Source: Deltaproteobacteria bacterium
Lineage (GTDB): Bacteria > Myxococcota_A > Polyangia > JAAYKL01
Length of the DNA: 64,000 bases
Direction: 5' to 3'
Assembly: GCA_030595125.1 (NCBI GenBank)
Contig: JAUVDV010000015.1
Span: 1 to 64,000, forward strand
Made by a program: the position numbers and the translations under genes. This document shows positions 1 through 11,131 of the stretch, piece after piece. The first letter of the stretch is position 1; each line of letters opens with the position of its first letter. Under the pieces are notes generated by a model, which worked only from the letters and a program-made list of their open reading frames with translations, did not search any database and was not told the DNA's origin.

Positions 1-486
1 ACCGGAACACTCGAAGGAGACCTCGCCGGGATCCACTTCCACGTCGCAGCCGGCGGAGGCCTCGCAGGAAGCCTGCGCCTCTACCGCCACGGAAACGCTG
101 GCGGAGCATTTGGGCTCCTGGTAGACCACTTCGAGGCTGCCACTGACGTTGGCATTGATCTCGGCATTGATGGCGCCCTTGACCGCCGCGGTCAGATCCG
201 CTGTGCTCATACCCTCCATGTCGGCCACGCCGAATACCTCACCGAGGGCCATCATGTCGGCCTTGAAGCTTCCGTCGATGGCGGCGGTGGCGCTGCCGAA
301 GCTACCAACGGCCTTGAAGATACCGTCGAGACGGGCGTCACCGGAGATGAATCCGTCGCCGGCGTAGACATCGCCGCAGGGTCCGCAGAGCCCCTCCGAG
401 ACATTGGTAATCTCATCGCAAGAAGACGCCATGAATGCCGTAAAGGCGAACATCATGACCAATACTAAGCTTTTAAATCTTGTCAT
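1..486 (-). CDS. Putative lipoprotein, C-terminus cut by window edge
   Basis: An open frame runs leftward from ATG at 486 to the window edge (162 codons, no stop), so the gene is partial. The start is preceded by a clear AGGAGGA ribosome binding site. The N-terminus is a lipoprotein signal: positive MTRFK, a hydrophobic core, then the lipobox ASSC with the lipidated Cys at about residue 23. The visible mature part is Ala/Gly/Asp-rich with alternating hydrophobic residues and a cluster of cysteines at the edge. I recognise no family. It is likely an envelope lipoprotein; function unknown. Confidence 0.75.
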   Translation of the reverse strand, partial: MTRFKSLVLVMMFAFTAFMASSCDEITNVSEGLCGPCGDVYAGDGFISGDARLDGIFKAVGSFGSATAAIDGSFKADMMALGEVFGVADMEGMSTADLTAAVKGAINAEINANVSGSLEVVYQEPKCSASVSVAVEAQASCEASAGCDVEVDPGEVSFECSG

Positions 487-582
487 TTTTTCCTCCTGGT
501 TCCTTTCTTTTCTCTTTCGTCAAAAGCACAGCACCGTGCCGTTGCCCCGACATATTTTTCTTTGTTGAAGTTATTTGTTGAT

Positions 583-611
583 TTATTACTCTTATTCTTA
601 AGCTAATTCAA
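583..611 (-). promoter_or_regulatory. Possible sigma70-type promoter for the edge lipoprotein
   Basis: On the minus strand TTGAAT (606-611) and TAATAA (583-588) are separated by 17 bp in an AT-rich intergenic stretch about 100 bp upstream of the start at 486. The match is moderate, so this is a weak call. Confidence 0.3.
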
Positions 612-778
612 GTGCGATGCAATCACTAATTCTTCCCGGAAACCAAGTCAATAATAACGCAAATTGATTTTCAGGTTCTTCTTTAATATTTTTTGACCGA
701 CTATCCCCCGTTTTTCTTCAATGAAAATGTCGATTTTTCACATTCGATTTTGTACCATGTAATGAAGCTACAGATCAA

Positions 779-806
779 TTGACAATGACATTCGCTGTGC
801 TATAGC
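779..806 (+). promoter_or_regulatory. Sigma70-type promoter for the OmpA/TSP3 gene
   Basis: A perfect -35 box TTGACA (779-784) is followed after 16 bp by TATAGC (801-806), a good -10 box. It lies about 60 bp upstream of the start at 865 with no other gene between. Confidence 0.55.
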
Positions 807-864
807 TTGCGGAAGTTTCGAAATACCAAGGAAAATCGACAGTTCGCCGAATTCGGAGGTCGAA

Positions 865-2868
<2,004 letters not shown>

Positions 2869-2925
2869 TCTCCTTGCCGGAAGGCTTGACCTGCTCTGTC
2901 ATGGACAGGTTCCCGAGGAAGACAA

Positions 2926-3927
2926 ATGCCGGGCGAAAAGCGCCGCTTCAAGCACTTAATCGTTTTTGTTCTGCTCGCGCTGTTGATCCACGCGGGAGTG
3001 GTGATACCTCTCCTGAACCTGATCATTTCCCTGCAGCCGGACCCGCAAGAGCCCTCCCCGCTCCAGGTCGATATCTGGAACCGTACCCTCGCGACAGAGC
3101 AAGAAGAGGAGAAGACCCCCGAGGAGGAACTGGAAGAGTACGAGCCGATAGAGGAGATCCCGGAAGGTCAGGTTGTCGAGACCGACCCGTCGCCGAATCG
3201 CAAGAAGCCGGACAAGGCCCGTTTTCTGGCGGAGTACGACTCAAAGGTGGAGCGAGAATCGAGATCTCGCATACAGGCTCCGGGGACCGGCCCCAGCTCG
3301 GCGGGCCAGCAGGCGCCTGGCCAGGGACAGGACTCCCAGACGATGCCGGGCGGAATGATATCGGAGTTGCACGGGGTCGGCCCCCTCCCCTCCGATCTCG
3401 CGCGAACCGATCAGGGCGACGTCTCCGCCGAGTTCCGCGCACCGCCCTCTCTTGAAAACATCAACACTAAACCGTCCATGCAGGCCATGACCCAGGCCCT
3501 CGTAGGCTCCGGGCTGGACAGCCTGAAGGATGTGGTGGACGGGGACAGCACCGCGCTCAACACTTCCGGATGGGACTACGCATCGTTCTTCAATCGAGTG
3601 AAGAAAAAGGTCGAGCAGTCCTGGCATCCAGGCGTCGAGTACAAGAAGCGTGATCCCTACGGCAACGTATACGGGTTCAAGGATCGCATCACGGTTCTGC
3701 TCGTGGTCCTTCGAGCCGACGGAACCCTGAAACACCTGTACGTGATGGACCCCAGCGGCGCGCCTTTTCTGGACGACGAGGCGTACAACGCCGTGGACCA
3801 CGCCGCGCCGTTTCCAAACGTTCCTCCGGGCCTGCGCGACAAGAACGACGGCCTCGTAAAATTCACGTTTCACTTCATCGTGGAGATAGGATCCCAGCCG
3901 GTCTTCAGGATGAGAAGGTACAAATAG
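2926..3927 (+). CDS. TonB family protein
   Basis: 333 aa. A single N-terminal membrane helix (about residues 9-33, after basic KRRFK) is followed by an acidic, Pro-rich and low-complexity periplasmic stretch to about residue 205. The C-terminal 110 residues look like a TonB C-terminal domain: a helix with VKKKVEQSWHP, then beta strands (ITVLLVVLRADGTL) and the typical SGAPFLDDEAYNAV segment. TonB proteins couple inner-membrane proton motive force to outer-membrane receptors; myxobacterial relatives also serve in motility complexes. No exbB or exbD gene is nearby, so the energising partner must lie elsewhere. The start behind GAGGAAGAC is the only good one. Confidence 0.8.
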   Translation: MPGEKRRFKHLIVFVLLALLIHAGVVIPLLNLIISLQPDPQEPSPLQVDIWNRTLATEQEEEKTPEEELEEYEPIEEIPEGQVVETDPSPNRKKPDKARFLAEYDSKVERESRSRIQAPGTGPSSAGQQAPGQGQDSQTMPGGMISELHGVGPLPSDLARTDQGDVSAEFRAPPSLENINTKPSMQAMTQALVGSGLDSLKDVVDGDSTALNTSGWDYASFFNRVKKKVEQSWHPGVEYKKRDPYGNVYGFKDRITVLLVVLRADGTLKHLYVMDPSGAPFLDDEAYNAVDHAAPFPNVPPGLRDKNDGLVKFTFHFIVEIGSQPVFRMRRYK

Positions 3928-3933
3928 GGGGGG

Positions 3934-5052
3934 TCAGAGATAGGATGCTATCCTGTCGAGGGAGTCAATTCGACCGGCGCCGCATGGAAGTATGGGCACC
4001 GCGCTGACCGTGTCGAGAGCGCCCCACGCCTCGCTCACCCTGTCGACCAGTTTCTTCTCCCTTTTAAAAGCCTCGTTCCACCGGGAGTTCAGCGCTCGTA
4101 CAGTCTCCATTGTCTCTCGGGGTAAATCCTCCGGAGGCTCGTCCGCCTCGGGCCAGTGCGCCCGGTTGAAGATGAGCGAATTCACGGCGATGCCGATCTC
4201 CCCCAGCTTCTTGTAGAACTCCCGCGTTTCCCTGAAGGTGGCCCTGTCCGACGTGGTTATCAGACAAAACGCCACATCGTCTCTGCGAAGGACCTTCTCC
4301 ACGGTCATGGCGCGTTCGGAGAAGCTCCCGAACAGATCCGACAACGCGTCAACGAACCCCATTATCTCCCCGAGCAGATCCGCTCCGGTGATTCGAGAAA
4401 CGGCTCCCATCACAATCTGAGCCCACCTGCCCACGATATCGAAACCTATCCGTCCGGGCCCACCGTAAGCGCGACGCATCATGCGCACCAGCGGCCCATC
4501 GAGCGCCTCCATCATCCTTCTGGGCGCGGTGAAAAAATCCAGCGCGTTCGCCGTGGGAGGCGTATCCAACACAATGAGATCTATGCTCTCGTCGCTCGCC
4601 AGCTCGCTCAACTTCTCCAGGGCCATGTACTCCTGCATGCCGCTCAACGATCCCGACACGTACCGGTAAAGCTTGTTTTCGAGGATTTGCTCCGCACGCC
4701 GTGGATCGGAAGTCCGCTCGTGAACAAACCGGTTGAAGGTCTCCACCGGATCCAGCATTCCGAAAGAGAGAAAACCGCCATCGTGAACGTCCGGCCCGAG
4801 AACCTCCGTTATGTCCCTGAACCTCGCGTCTCTCCCTTCATCCACAACCCCCAGGCTATCGGCCAGACGTCGCGCTGGATCTATTGTGAGACATGCAACC
4901 CTCCGACCCGCCCTCGCCGCCCTTGCCGCCATGGCAGCCGCAAGGGTGGTCTTTCCTACTCCGCCGGCGCCCACGCAGACGATGATTCTCTTTTCCATCA
5001 AGAGCGACCCCATATCTCTCCAGGACGCACGCCGCTCTCTCATGGGACTCAT
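3934..5052 (-). CDS. ArsA/Get3-type ATPase
   Basis: About 372 aa. It carries the deviant P-loop GAGGVGKTTLAAAMAARAA of the ArsA/Get3/MinD superfamily, then LTIDPARRLADSLG, and the switch-like LIVLDTPPTANALDFF, which identify the ArsA family. These ATPases serve arsenite efflux or tail-anchored protein targeting; in bacteria of this type the role is unclear. I chose ATG 5052 because it overlaps the upstream stop as ATGA and has GGGAG nine bases upstream; ATGs at 5013 and 4998 are alternatives, the latter just before the P-loop strand. No ars genes or TRC40 partners are adjacent; it ends the pil-linked leftward run. Confidence 0.8.
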   Translation of the reverse strand: MSPMRERRASWRDMGSLLMEKRIIVCVGAGGVGKTTLAAAMAARAARAGRRVACLTIDPARRLADSLGVVDEGRDARFRDITEVLGPDVHDGGFLSFGMLDPVETFNRFVHERTSDPRRAEQILENKLYRYVSGSLSGMQEYMALEKLSELASDESIDLIVLDTPPTANALDFFTAPRRMMEALDGPLVRMMRRAYGGPGRIGFDIVGRWAQIVMGAVSRITGADLLGEIMGFVDALSDLFGSFSERAMTVEKVLRRDDVAFCLITTSDRATFRETREFYKKLGEIGIAVNSLIFNRAHWPEADEPPEDLPRETMETVRALNSRWNEAFKREKKLVDRVSEAWGALDTVSAVPILPCGAGRIDSLDRIASYL

Positions 5053-6941
5053 CGCAACAACTCCCACTCCTCGCCGTTCAGCATGAGTATCCATGGTGAC
5101 GCGGTAGTCTCTCCTTTGGAATCGAATCCCCTGAACGGCGCGGCGAACGGGAGAACGGAATCCTCCCCCAGACCGCGAATCCAGCGTCTGATACCGACCC
5201 TCCCCTTGACTCCATCGGCCACTGCCCCGGCCACCAGCACGGCCGCGTCGTGCCCCAGCGCGGAGAAATACGTGGGGCGAACGCCGTATTCATCCGCAAA
5301 ACGATCGTCGAACCGGGAAGCGGAAGGGCCGCCATCGGCCTGATAGTGCCTTGCCGCCAGCGCCCCCTGAAGATATCTTCCGGCCCTGCGAACCAGATCC
5401 GTCGAGTATCCGATCGACGGAAGAAGAACCTGTACTGCCCGCCCGGATCCCGGCGCCGGCTCGAAGGAAACGGTCGACCAGATTCCCTTCGACGCAAGAG
5501 CGGGGGCAATCAGGGCGATCCGAGAGGCCCTGTCGGGAATGAACAACACGTCGAACTCGGCCTCGAAGAGATCTGATGCCTCCTGCATAAAATCGGTATC
5601 ATCGGGGGAATAACCTACCTCGACCACCGGCTCCACGCCCATGTCTCCCAGTTTTTGCGCAAAGGCGCTTCGCATTGCGCGACCGTAGCCGTCCCTGGGA
5701 TACATTATTGCGTAGGCTGTGCCGCCCTTGCGTGACGCGGTATCCAGCAACGCCCTCACCTCACTCGCGTTCGATGGAAACCCCCGAAAGACGTTGGGCC
5801 CTGTCCTGCCGATTCCCTCTTTCACAGACAGGAGGACAATCGGCACCCCCAGTTGTTGTGCACGAACGGCCACGGCCTTCGAGACAGCGGTGTCCATCGG
5901 TCCGATGACAGCCGCCACGTTCTCCTTGAGGACCATATCCTCGAGGGCGTCGACCGCATCGGAAGCACCCTTACCGGAATCGCGAATCACGACGGACAGA
6001 GACTCATTGGCATCCCCGAACCTCACGGCGTCCACACCGATCATCACGCCCTTCAACACGGTCTGCCCGACCAGGCGGGAACGTCCTGTGAGCGGAAGCA
6101 GGCAACCCACCGCTCCCATGTCCACTGTGGTCCTGTCATCGAGCACCTCGATGATATCCGCCACGGCATTGTCCTGATCGCGCCCCGCCTTTTTCACCAC
6201 CTTGAGGATATCGGCCACCGCGTCCAGATCACCTTCATTGTGCCTGATCCACGCAAGGCGCGACATGACCAGCGGCCACGCCGCACCTTCCGCGTCGAGA
6301 TCGGAGCCCAGCTCTTTCAGCAACACCACGTCGAAGATCCCGTCGCAGATTATCTGCAGTTCCCGCATGGCATCTTCCCTCGCGTCCTTCGCAGGGCCGA
6401 TATCCAGGAAACCGTCCAGCCACATCACGGTGTACCGATCATCCTTCAGGGCACGCGCGGCCTGCCACAGGGTATCGAGCAGGAGCAGGTTGTCACCGTG
6501 ATCGGTCATCTTTCCCATCAACTCGGTCAGGATACGAACAGCGCTGTCGGATGAGCCGCTTCGATGGAGCGCGATCCCCGAGTACAAACGAGCTTGCCGC
6601 GCTACCGAATCATCTGATTCCCTTTCCAGTACCGGACCGAGGAGGACTGTCGCCAGATCCGGATTTTTGTCTTCCAGCGCAATACGGCCGAGGAACACCA
6701 TCGCGCTCCAGGCGAGGGGATCCCCGGGAAACAATCTCAAAAAATCGTTGAACTCCTGCTTGGCGATCTCGCGGTGACCCTCTGTAAACGTGTCCCGCGC
6801 CTGCTTGAAAGACGCCTCCGCGGCCGGGTTGTCGCTGTGGACCGTTTTGGGACTTGCGGGCGACACATTGGGCGGACATCCGGATTGGGCCAGGGAAAGC
6901 CCGATGAGCAAAAATAGACGTACCGGCAAACGTAGGGTCAT
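5049..6941 (-). CDS. Penicillin-binding protein activator-like lipoprotein (TPR plus type 1 periplasmic-binding fold)
   Basis: 630 aa. A lipoprotein signal (LSLAQSGC, Cys about residue 22) is followed by TPR-like helices (about 40-260, with KQEFNDFLRLFPGD) and a leucine-binding-protein-like domain (about 280-600; GCLLPLTGRSRLVGQ, AVIGPMDTAVS, YAIMYPRDGYGR). This arrangement matches LpoA-type PBP activators, which sit in the outer membrane and stimulate peptidoglycan synthases. The same fold occurs in branched-chain amino-acid binding proteins, but the TPR part, the lipid anchor and the lack of transporter genes favour a cell-wall role. Its stop overlaps the start of the ArsA-type ATPase. Confidence 0.75.
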   Translation of the reverse strand: MTLRLPVRLFLLIGLSLAQSGCPPNVSPASPKTVHSDNPAAEASFKQARDTFTEGHREIAKQEFNDFLRLFPGDPLAWSAMVFLGRIALEDKNPDLATVLLGPVLERESDDSVARQARLYSGIALHRSGSSDSAVRILTELMGKMTDHGDNLLLLDTLWQAARALKDDRYTVMWLDGFLDIGPAKDAREDAMRELQIICDGIFDVVLLKELGSDLDAEGAAWPLVMSRLAWIRHNEGDLDAVADILKVVKKAGRDQDNAVADIIEVLDDRTTVDMGAVGCLLPLTGRSRLVGQTVLKGVMIGVDAVRFGDANESLSVVIRDSGKGASDAVDALEDMVLKENVAAVIGPMDTAVSKAVAVRAQQLGVPIVLLSVKEGIGRTGPNVFRGFPSNASEVRALLDTASRKGGTAYAIMYPRDGYGRAMRSAFAQKLGDMGVEPVVEVGYSPDDTDFMQEASDLFEAEFDVLFIPDRASRIALIAPALASKGIWSTVSFEPAPGSGRAVQVLLPSIGYSTDLVRRAGRYLQGALAARHYQADGGPSASRFDDRFADEYGVRPTYFSALGHDAAVLVAGAVADGVKGRVGIRRWIRGLGEDSVLPFAAPFRGFDSKGETTASPWILMLNGEEWELLR

Positions 6942-7057
6942 CAGCGCAGTCTAGAAAACGGATTGGATTGTATCAAGCCCGGCAGGCTATTCTACAACCC
7001 GCGCAGATCCTGCGCGGGTATTCGGCGCCAAGGGCGGATGAACGAGGCGTTTAACAA

Positions 7058-8728
7058 TCAATCTCCCGCCGGTAGGTTCCTCGGGATGGTCACTCTGAAT
7101 ACCGCGCCACCGTTTTCTCCGGAAAAGACTTCGATTTTTCCGTCGTGCGCCTTGATTATTCCTTTACATATGGCGAGCCCCAGTCCCAGTCCCCGCTCCC
7201 GGGTGCTGAAGAACGGCTCGAAGATCCTATTTTCATCGCCGAGGGGCACGCCCGGCCCCTCATCTGAAACCTCGATGACCATGTCGTCACCCGAAGGCGC
7301 GAGCAAGATCCCCACCACGTCCTCCTCCTGTGAAAACCCGGCTGCGTTCAAAAGGAGGTTCCACAACACCTGCTTGATCTGTCCCTGGTCCAGGCCGGCT
7401 TCCAGATCCTTGTCCTCCATTGTCACATCCACCTGCAAACCCTCGGCTTCCTTGCTCACCGCGAATGTGTCCACCACCTCCCCGACCATCTTCCCCACGT
7501 TAATGGTATGTCGATCAGGATCTCTGGGTCTGGCGTACTCCAGCATGTCATTGACCAGATGCTCCATTCTGTTCAGCTCGCGAAGAACGATTTCGCGAAG
7601 AGCGCACTCCTCCGCGTTGAGATCCGGCCGGCTCGCGATCATCTGAAATGAACCCGATACGGCGCTCAGGGGGTTGCGAATCTCATGAGCCAGGTTGGCG
7701 GCGAGTTCGCCCAGGGCCGCGAGCTTGCGAGCTCGCTCCAGGTCGGCCTCCAGGCGTTTGACCTTGGTCAGGTCATTGAAGATCACCACGTTCCCCCGCC
7801 GCTTTCCATCGGCGGCAACCAGGGGCGCCACCGTGTAGTCCACCGGAACTTTGCGACCGCTCGGGGTCAACCCGACACCGTGCCCCCTGGCATTCGACAC
7901 ATCCACCGAACCGAGCACGCCGGTGAGATCGGGAAACAGATCCATGATCATGCGCCCCTCCACCTGCCCTTCTTCCAGCTCGATGATGCCCATGCCCTCC
8001 GGGTTCATGGTCAGGATCTCACCCGATTGCCCGGTCGTTGCCAGGCCAACCGTGAGCGATCTGATGATATCCGAGTGCAAGGCGGCCAGATCAGCACGCT
8101 CGATGCGCTCCCGATCGAGCCCACGCCCCGTCCGTTCGAGCCTTGCAACCAGGGAGCTCACCAGCCCGGCGACCACGAACAGGCTCGCCACGTTGATCCC
8201 CAGGAAGTACAAGGTTTCTCTCAGGGTGGTCACCGCCATCATCTGATCCGAGAGTGGCTGGACCCGGCCGGGCCCCATCAGGATCACCATGAGGACCAGC
8301 ACTACCGTGGAACCCGCCGCCGAGATGAACGCCGCTCGTCCGCCAAGCACCACCGCAGCCACGATTACCCACAGATCGAAGAGGAACGTGAACCCTGACG
8401 CGATCCCGCCGGTGGCGTAAGCGAGCCCCCCCCACAGCAAGGAGTCCACCCCGAACTGGATCCAGGAAAGCAGCAGCATCCTTCTTCCGGTCCGATACCA
8501 GATGGCATATCCGATGGTCGCCAGGTAGATGAACGCTATGAGGCCAAGAAGAAACCTGGGCGACGGCGCCTTGAGGAACGTCACTGTGCCGTAGTTGAGC
8601 ACGAGGGTGGCTCCGAGCAGGGCCGAGATCAGAGCCACTCGCAGGAGCATGACCCAGGCGAGACGCCGGCCCAACAGCTTCAGGCGAGCTTCTTCTCCAC
8701 CCGCACCGGCGTTTTCTATGGGGACCAT
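7058..8728 (-). CDS. pilS: PilS-like membrane sensor histidine kinase
   Basis: 556 aa from ATG 8728 (a TTG at 8743 is also possible). About six hydrophobic segments fill residues 25-190, followed by a coiled linker, a PAS domain (about 225-330), a HisKA dimerisation helix with phospho-accepting His in HEIRNPL, and a HATPase_c domain with N box NLLLNAAG, G1 DEGPGVP and G2 GLGLGLAICKG. The architecture and the position directly after pilC fit PilS, sensor of the PilSR system controlling pilin expression. No response regulator pilR lies in the window, so its partner is elsewhere; the symbol rests on context. Confidence 0.75.
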   Translation of the reverse strand: MVPIENAGAGGEEARLKLLGRRLAWVMLLRVALISALLGATLVLNYGTVTFLKAPSPRFLLGLIAFIYLATIGYAIWYRTGRRMLLLSWIQFGVDSLLWGGLAYATGGIASGFTFLFDLWVIVAAVVLGGRAAFISAAGSTVVLVLMVILMGPGRVQPLSDQMMAVTTLRETLYFLGINVASLFVVAGLVSSLVARLERTGRGLDRERIERADLAALHSDIIRSLTVGLATTGQSGEILTMNPEGMGIIELEEGQVEGRMIMDLFPDLTGVLGSVDVSNARGHGVGLTPSGRKVPVDYTVAPLVAADGKRRGNVVIFNDLTKVKRLEADLERARKLAALGELAANLAHEIRNPLSAVSGSFQMIASRPDLNAEECALREIVLRELNRMEHLVNDMLEYARPRDPDRHTINVGKMVGEVVDTFAVSKEAEGLQVDVTMEDKDLEAGLDQGQIKQVLWNLLLNAAGFSQEEDVVGILLAPSGDDMVIEVSDEGPGVPLGDENRIFEPFFSTRERGLGLGLAICKGIIKAHDGKIEVFSGENGGAVFRVTIPRNLPAGD

Positions 8729-8735
8729 CGGTCGG

Positions 8736-9941
8736 CTATTCAATGGTGCCGGCGAGCTCGAAGATGGGGAGATACATGGAGATGACCATGCCTCCCACGA
8801 GGCCGCCGATCACAACCATCATCAGAGGTTCGAGCAGGCTGGTCAGTGCCGCCACCGCAACGTCGACCTCCTCGTCGTAGAAATCGGCGATCTTGTTGCA
8901 CATGACGTCCAGGGCGCCGGTCTGTTCGCCCACGGCGATCATCTGTATCACCATGCCCGGAAACACACGCGCTTCCGCCAGGGGCTCGGATATGTTCCGA
9001 CCCTCGGCAATCCGGTCCCTGGCAAAATTGACCGCCCTCTCGATTACAACGTTTCCGGCCGCCTTGCTCACCGTGTGAAGGGCCTCGAGGATGGGAACGC
9101 CGGAGGACAGCAGGGTACCGAGGGTCCGTGTGAACCGGGCCACGGCGATCTTCCTCACCACCGGACCGATGATGGGCATAACGAGCGCTGTCCGGTCGAG
9201 CAAGTGCCGCCCGAACTTGCTGCGCTTGAACACGTTGAAACCGACCACGATTCCGATGCCGACTGCCAAAATTATATACCAGCTTTCCTGAAACGCATTG
9301 CTGATATCGATGACTATCTGCGTCGGCGCGGGCAGCCCCTTTTTGGAACCGAAATCGGCGAACATGCCCTCAAAGGTTGGAATGACCCATTTGAGCAAGA
9401 TAACAATGACCAGAAGCGCCACGACCGAGATTCCGATCGGGTAGACCATCGCGCCCTTGATTCTGCGCTCCAGGCGCTCCTTTTTTTCGATGTACTCGGA
9501 AAGCCTCTTCATGATGGTGTCGAGGATACCGCCCAACTCACCCGCCGCGACCAGATTGACGAAGAGTTCATCGAAAATCTTGGGGTGCCTGCCAAGAGCC
9601 TCGGAGAACGTAGAACCTCCCTCGACCATACCCTTGATCTCCAGGAGTTTGGCTCCGAACCACTTATTATCGCTCTGGTTTCCCAAAATATCCAGACACT
9701 GGACGAGCGGGAGACCCGCGTCGATCATGGTGGCGAACTGCTGGGTGAAGGTCTTCAGATCCTTGGAGCTGACGCCCCGCAGTAAACTGATCTTTAACTT
9801 GCGAGGCTTCTTCTTGACAACGATGGGTGTGAGCCCCTGCCCGCGAAGCTTGGCTTCGACGGCCGACTCGCTATCGGCGGAGATATCGCCGGAAACAACC
9901 TTCCCGGTCTGGTTTCTCGCCTGGTATCGATATTCAGTCAT
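8736..9941 (-). CDS. pilC: Type IV pilus inner-membrane platform protein PilC
   Basis: 401 aa, the usual length. The N-terminus YRYQARNQTGKVVSGDI is typical, and two homologous GspF/T2SF domains follow (about 70-195 and 275-395), each with the RFTRTLGTLLSSGVPILEAL type motif and long hydrophobic segments at about 168-190, 210-235 and 370-395. PilC anchors the pilus motor ATPases PilB and PilT on the cytoplasmic face and guides pilin through the inner membrane. It follows pilT with a 96-bp gap in a pilB-pilT-pilC-kinase order that is common in deltaproteobacteria. Confidence 0.93.
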   Translation of the reverse strand: MTEYRYQARNQTGKVVSGDISADSESAVEAKLRGQGLTPIVVKKKPRKLKISLLRGVSSKDLKTFTQQFATMIDAGLPLVQCLDILGNQSDNKWFGAKLLEIKGMVEGGSTFSEALGRHPKIFDELFVNLVAAGELGGILDTIMKRLSEYIEKKERLERRIKGAMVYPIGISVVALLVIVILLKWVIPTFEGMFADFGSKKGLPAPTQIVIDISNAFQESWYIILAVGIGIVVGFNVFKRSKFGRHLLDRTALVMPIIGPVVRKIAVARFTRTLGTLLSSGVPILEALHTVSKAAGNVVIERAVNFARDRIAEGRNISEPLAEARVFPGMVIQMIAVGEQTGALDVMCNKIADFYDEEVDVAVAALTSLLEPLMMVVIGGLVGGMVISMYLPIFELAGTIE

Positions 9942-10037
9942 TGATTATCACTCACCCGAAGCGCCCGTCTTTCAGATTCAATTACAACATCTTACCCTGT
10001 CGGATCCCACCCGGTCAAAAATGCTTCATGTCGCATA

Positions 10038-11105
10038 TCATCCCGAGCCGGCAATCATGCCTTTCAGTTCGTCCTGATCCTGACTCCGACCCATCGCCTC
10101 TTCCAGGGTGATGAGTCGCCGTTGCAACAACATGAACAGGGATTGATTGAGAGTCATCATCCCGTGCTTTCCCTGCCCTACCTGCATCTGCGAGTAGATC
10201 TGATGTACCTTGTCTTCGCGGATGAGGTTTCGGATGGCGGCGTTCGGAATGAGGACCTCGGCCGCGACCACCCTTCCCGGCCCCGAGGCTCGCGGCAGCA
10301 GTTGCTGGGTCATCACTCCCTGGAGCACGAGCGAGATCTGCGCCCTGATCTGCGCTTGCTGGTGCGGTGGAAAGAGATCGAGTATTCGGTGAATTGTCTG
10401 CACACAGCTGTTGGTATGAAGCGTGGTGAAGACCATATGCCCGGTCTCGGAGATTGTCAGCGCGGCCTCCACCGTCTCGCGATCCCGCAACTCGCCGATC
10501 AGCACCACATCGGGATCCTGCCTCAAAATGTACTTCAGAGCCTGTTTAAATCCCCCTGTATCCGTCCCTACCTCGCGCTGATTTACGATGCAGCGCTTGT
10601 GGGGGTGTAGATACTCGATGGGATCTTCGATGGTGATGATGTGGTAGCGTTCAGTGGAGTTGATCCCGTCGATTATGGCCGCCAACGTAGTCGATTTGCC
10701 GGCGCCGGTCGGTCCGGTGATACACACCAGGCCGCGGGGGCGATGAGAAAGCGCATCGGCCGCCTTTGGCAAACCGAGCTCCTCCATTGTCAGAATCTTG
10801 AAGGGGATCGCCCGAAAGGCGCCCGCCGCAGCGCCGCGTTGAATAAAAATGTTGGCTCTGAAACGAGCAAGGTTCTTGACACCGAACGAGAGATCCAGCT
10901 CGTTCTCCTTCTCGAACCGTACCTTTTGTTCCTCCGTGAGAATGGAGTAGCAAAGCCGCTTTGTGTCCGCCGGTGCCAGCGGCTCCATCTTCAGCGGCAC
11001 GAGGGCGCCGTCAATCCTCAGTTGTGGAGACGATCCGGTGGTGAGATGAAGATCTGACGCCCCCTTCTCGATCATCGCCTTCAGTAACTGGTGAAGATTT
11101 GCCAA
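10038..11105 (-). CDS. pilT: Type IV pilus retraction ATPase PilT
   Basis: 355 aa. Walker A GPTGAGKSTTLAAIID, Asp box TIEDPIEYLH, Walker B DVVLIGELRDRETVEAAL and His box are present, and the C-terminal AIRNLIREDKVHQIYS is the PilT-specific AIRNLIRE motif. PilT hydrolyses ATP to depolymerise pili and drives twitching motility. The only start consistent with the family N-terminus is TTG at 11105, supported by AAGGAG seven bases upstream. The gene lies 26 bp after pilB. Confidence 0.95.
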   Translation of the reverse strand: MANLHQLLKAMIEKGASDLHLTTGSSPQLRIDGALVPLKMEPLAPADTKRLCYSILTEEQKVRFEKENELDLSFGVKNLARFRANIFIQRGAAAGAFRAIPFKILTMEELGLPKAADALSHRPRGLVCITGPTGAGKSTTLAAIIDGINSTERYHIITIEDPIEYLHPHKRCIVNQREVGTDTGGFKQALKYILRQDPDVVLIGELRDRETVEAALTISETGHMVFTTLHTNSCVQTIHRILDLFPPHQQAQIRAQISLVLQGVMTQQLLPRASGPGRVVAAEVLIPNAAIRNLIREDKVHQIYSQMQVGQGKHGMMTLNQSLFMLLQRRLITLEEAMGRSQDQDELKGMIAGSG

Positions 11106-11131
11106 TTCAGTTCTCCTTCGCAGCGAAGATA

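Larger units (their letters stand above)
487..864. other. AT-rich divergent intergenic region
   Basis: These 378 bases carry no gene. They are clearly richer in A+T than the flanking coding sequence and lie between two divergent genes, so they should hold both promoters. Candidate promoters are listed separately; I see no hairpin or repeat of note. Confidence 0.6.

Noticed and set aside
4156-5343. 395-codon plus-strand frame opposite the ArsA-type ATPase
   Set aside because: No family features, His/Arg-rich composition, and it lies opposite two genes with strong motifs.
8595-9785. 396-codon plus-strand frame opposite pilC
   Set aside because: Antisense shadow of pilC; composition is typical of the reverse frame of a GC-rich gene.
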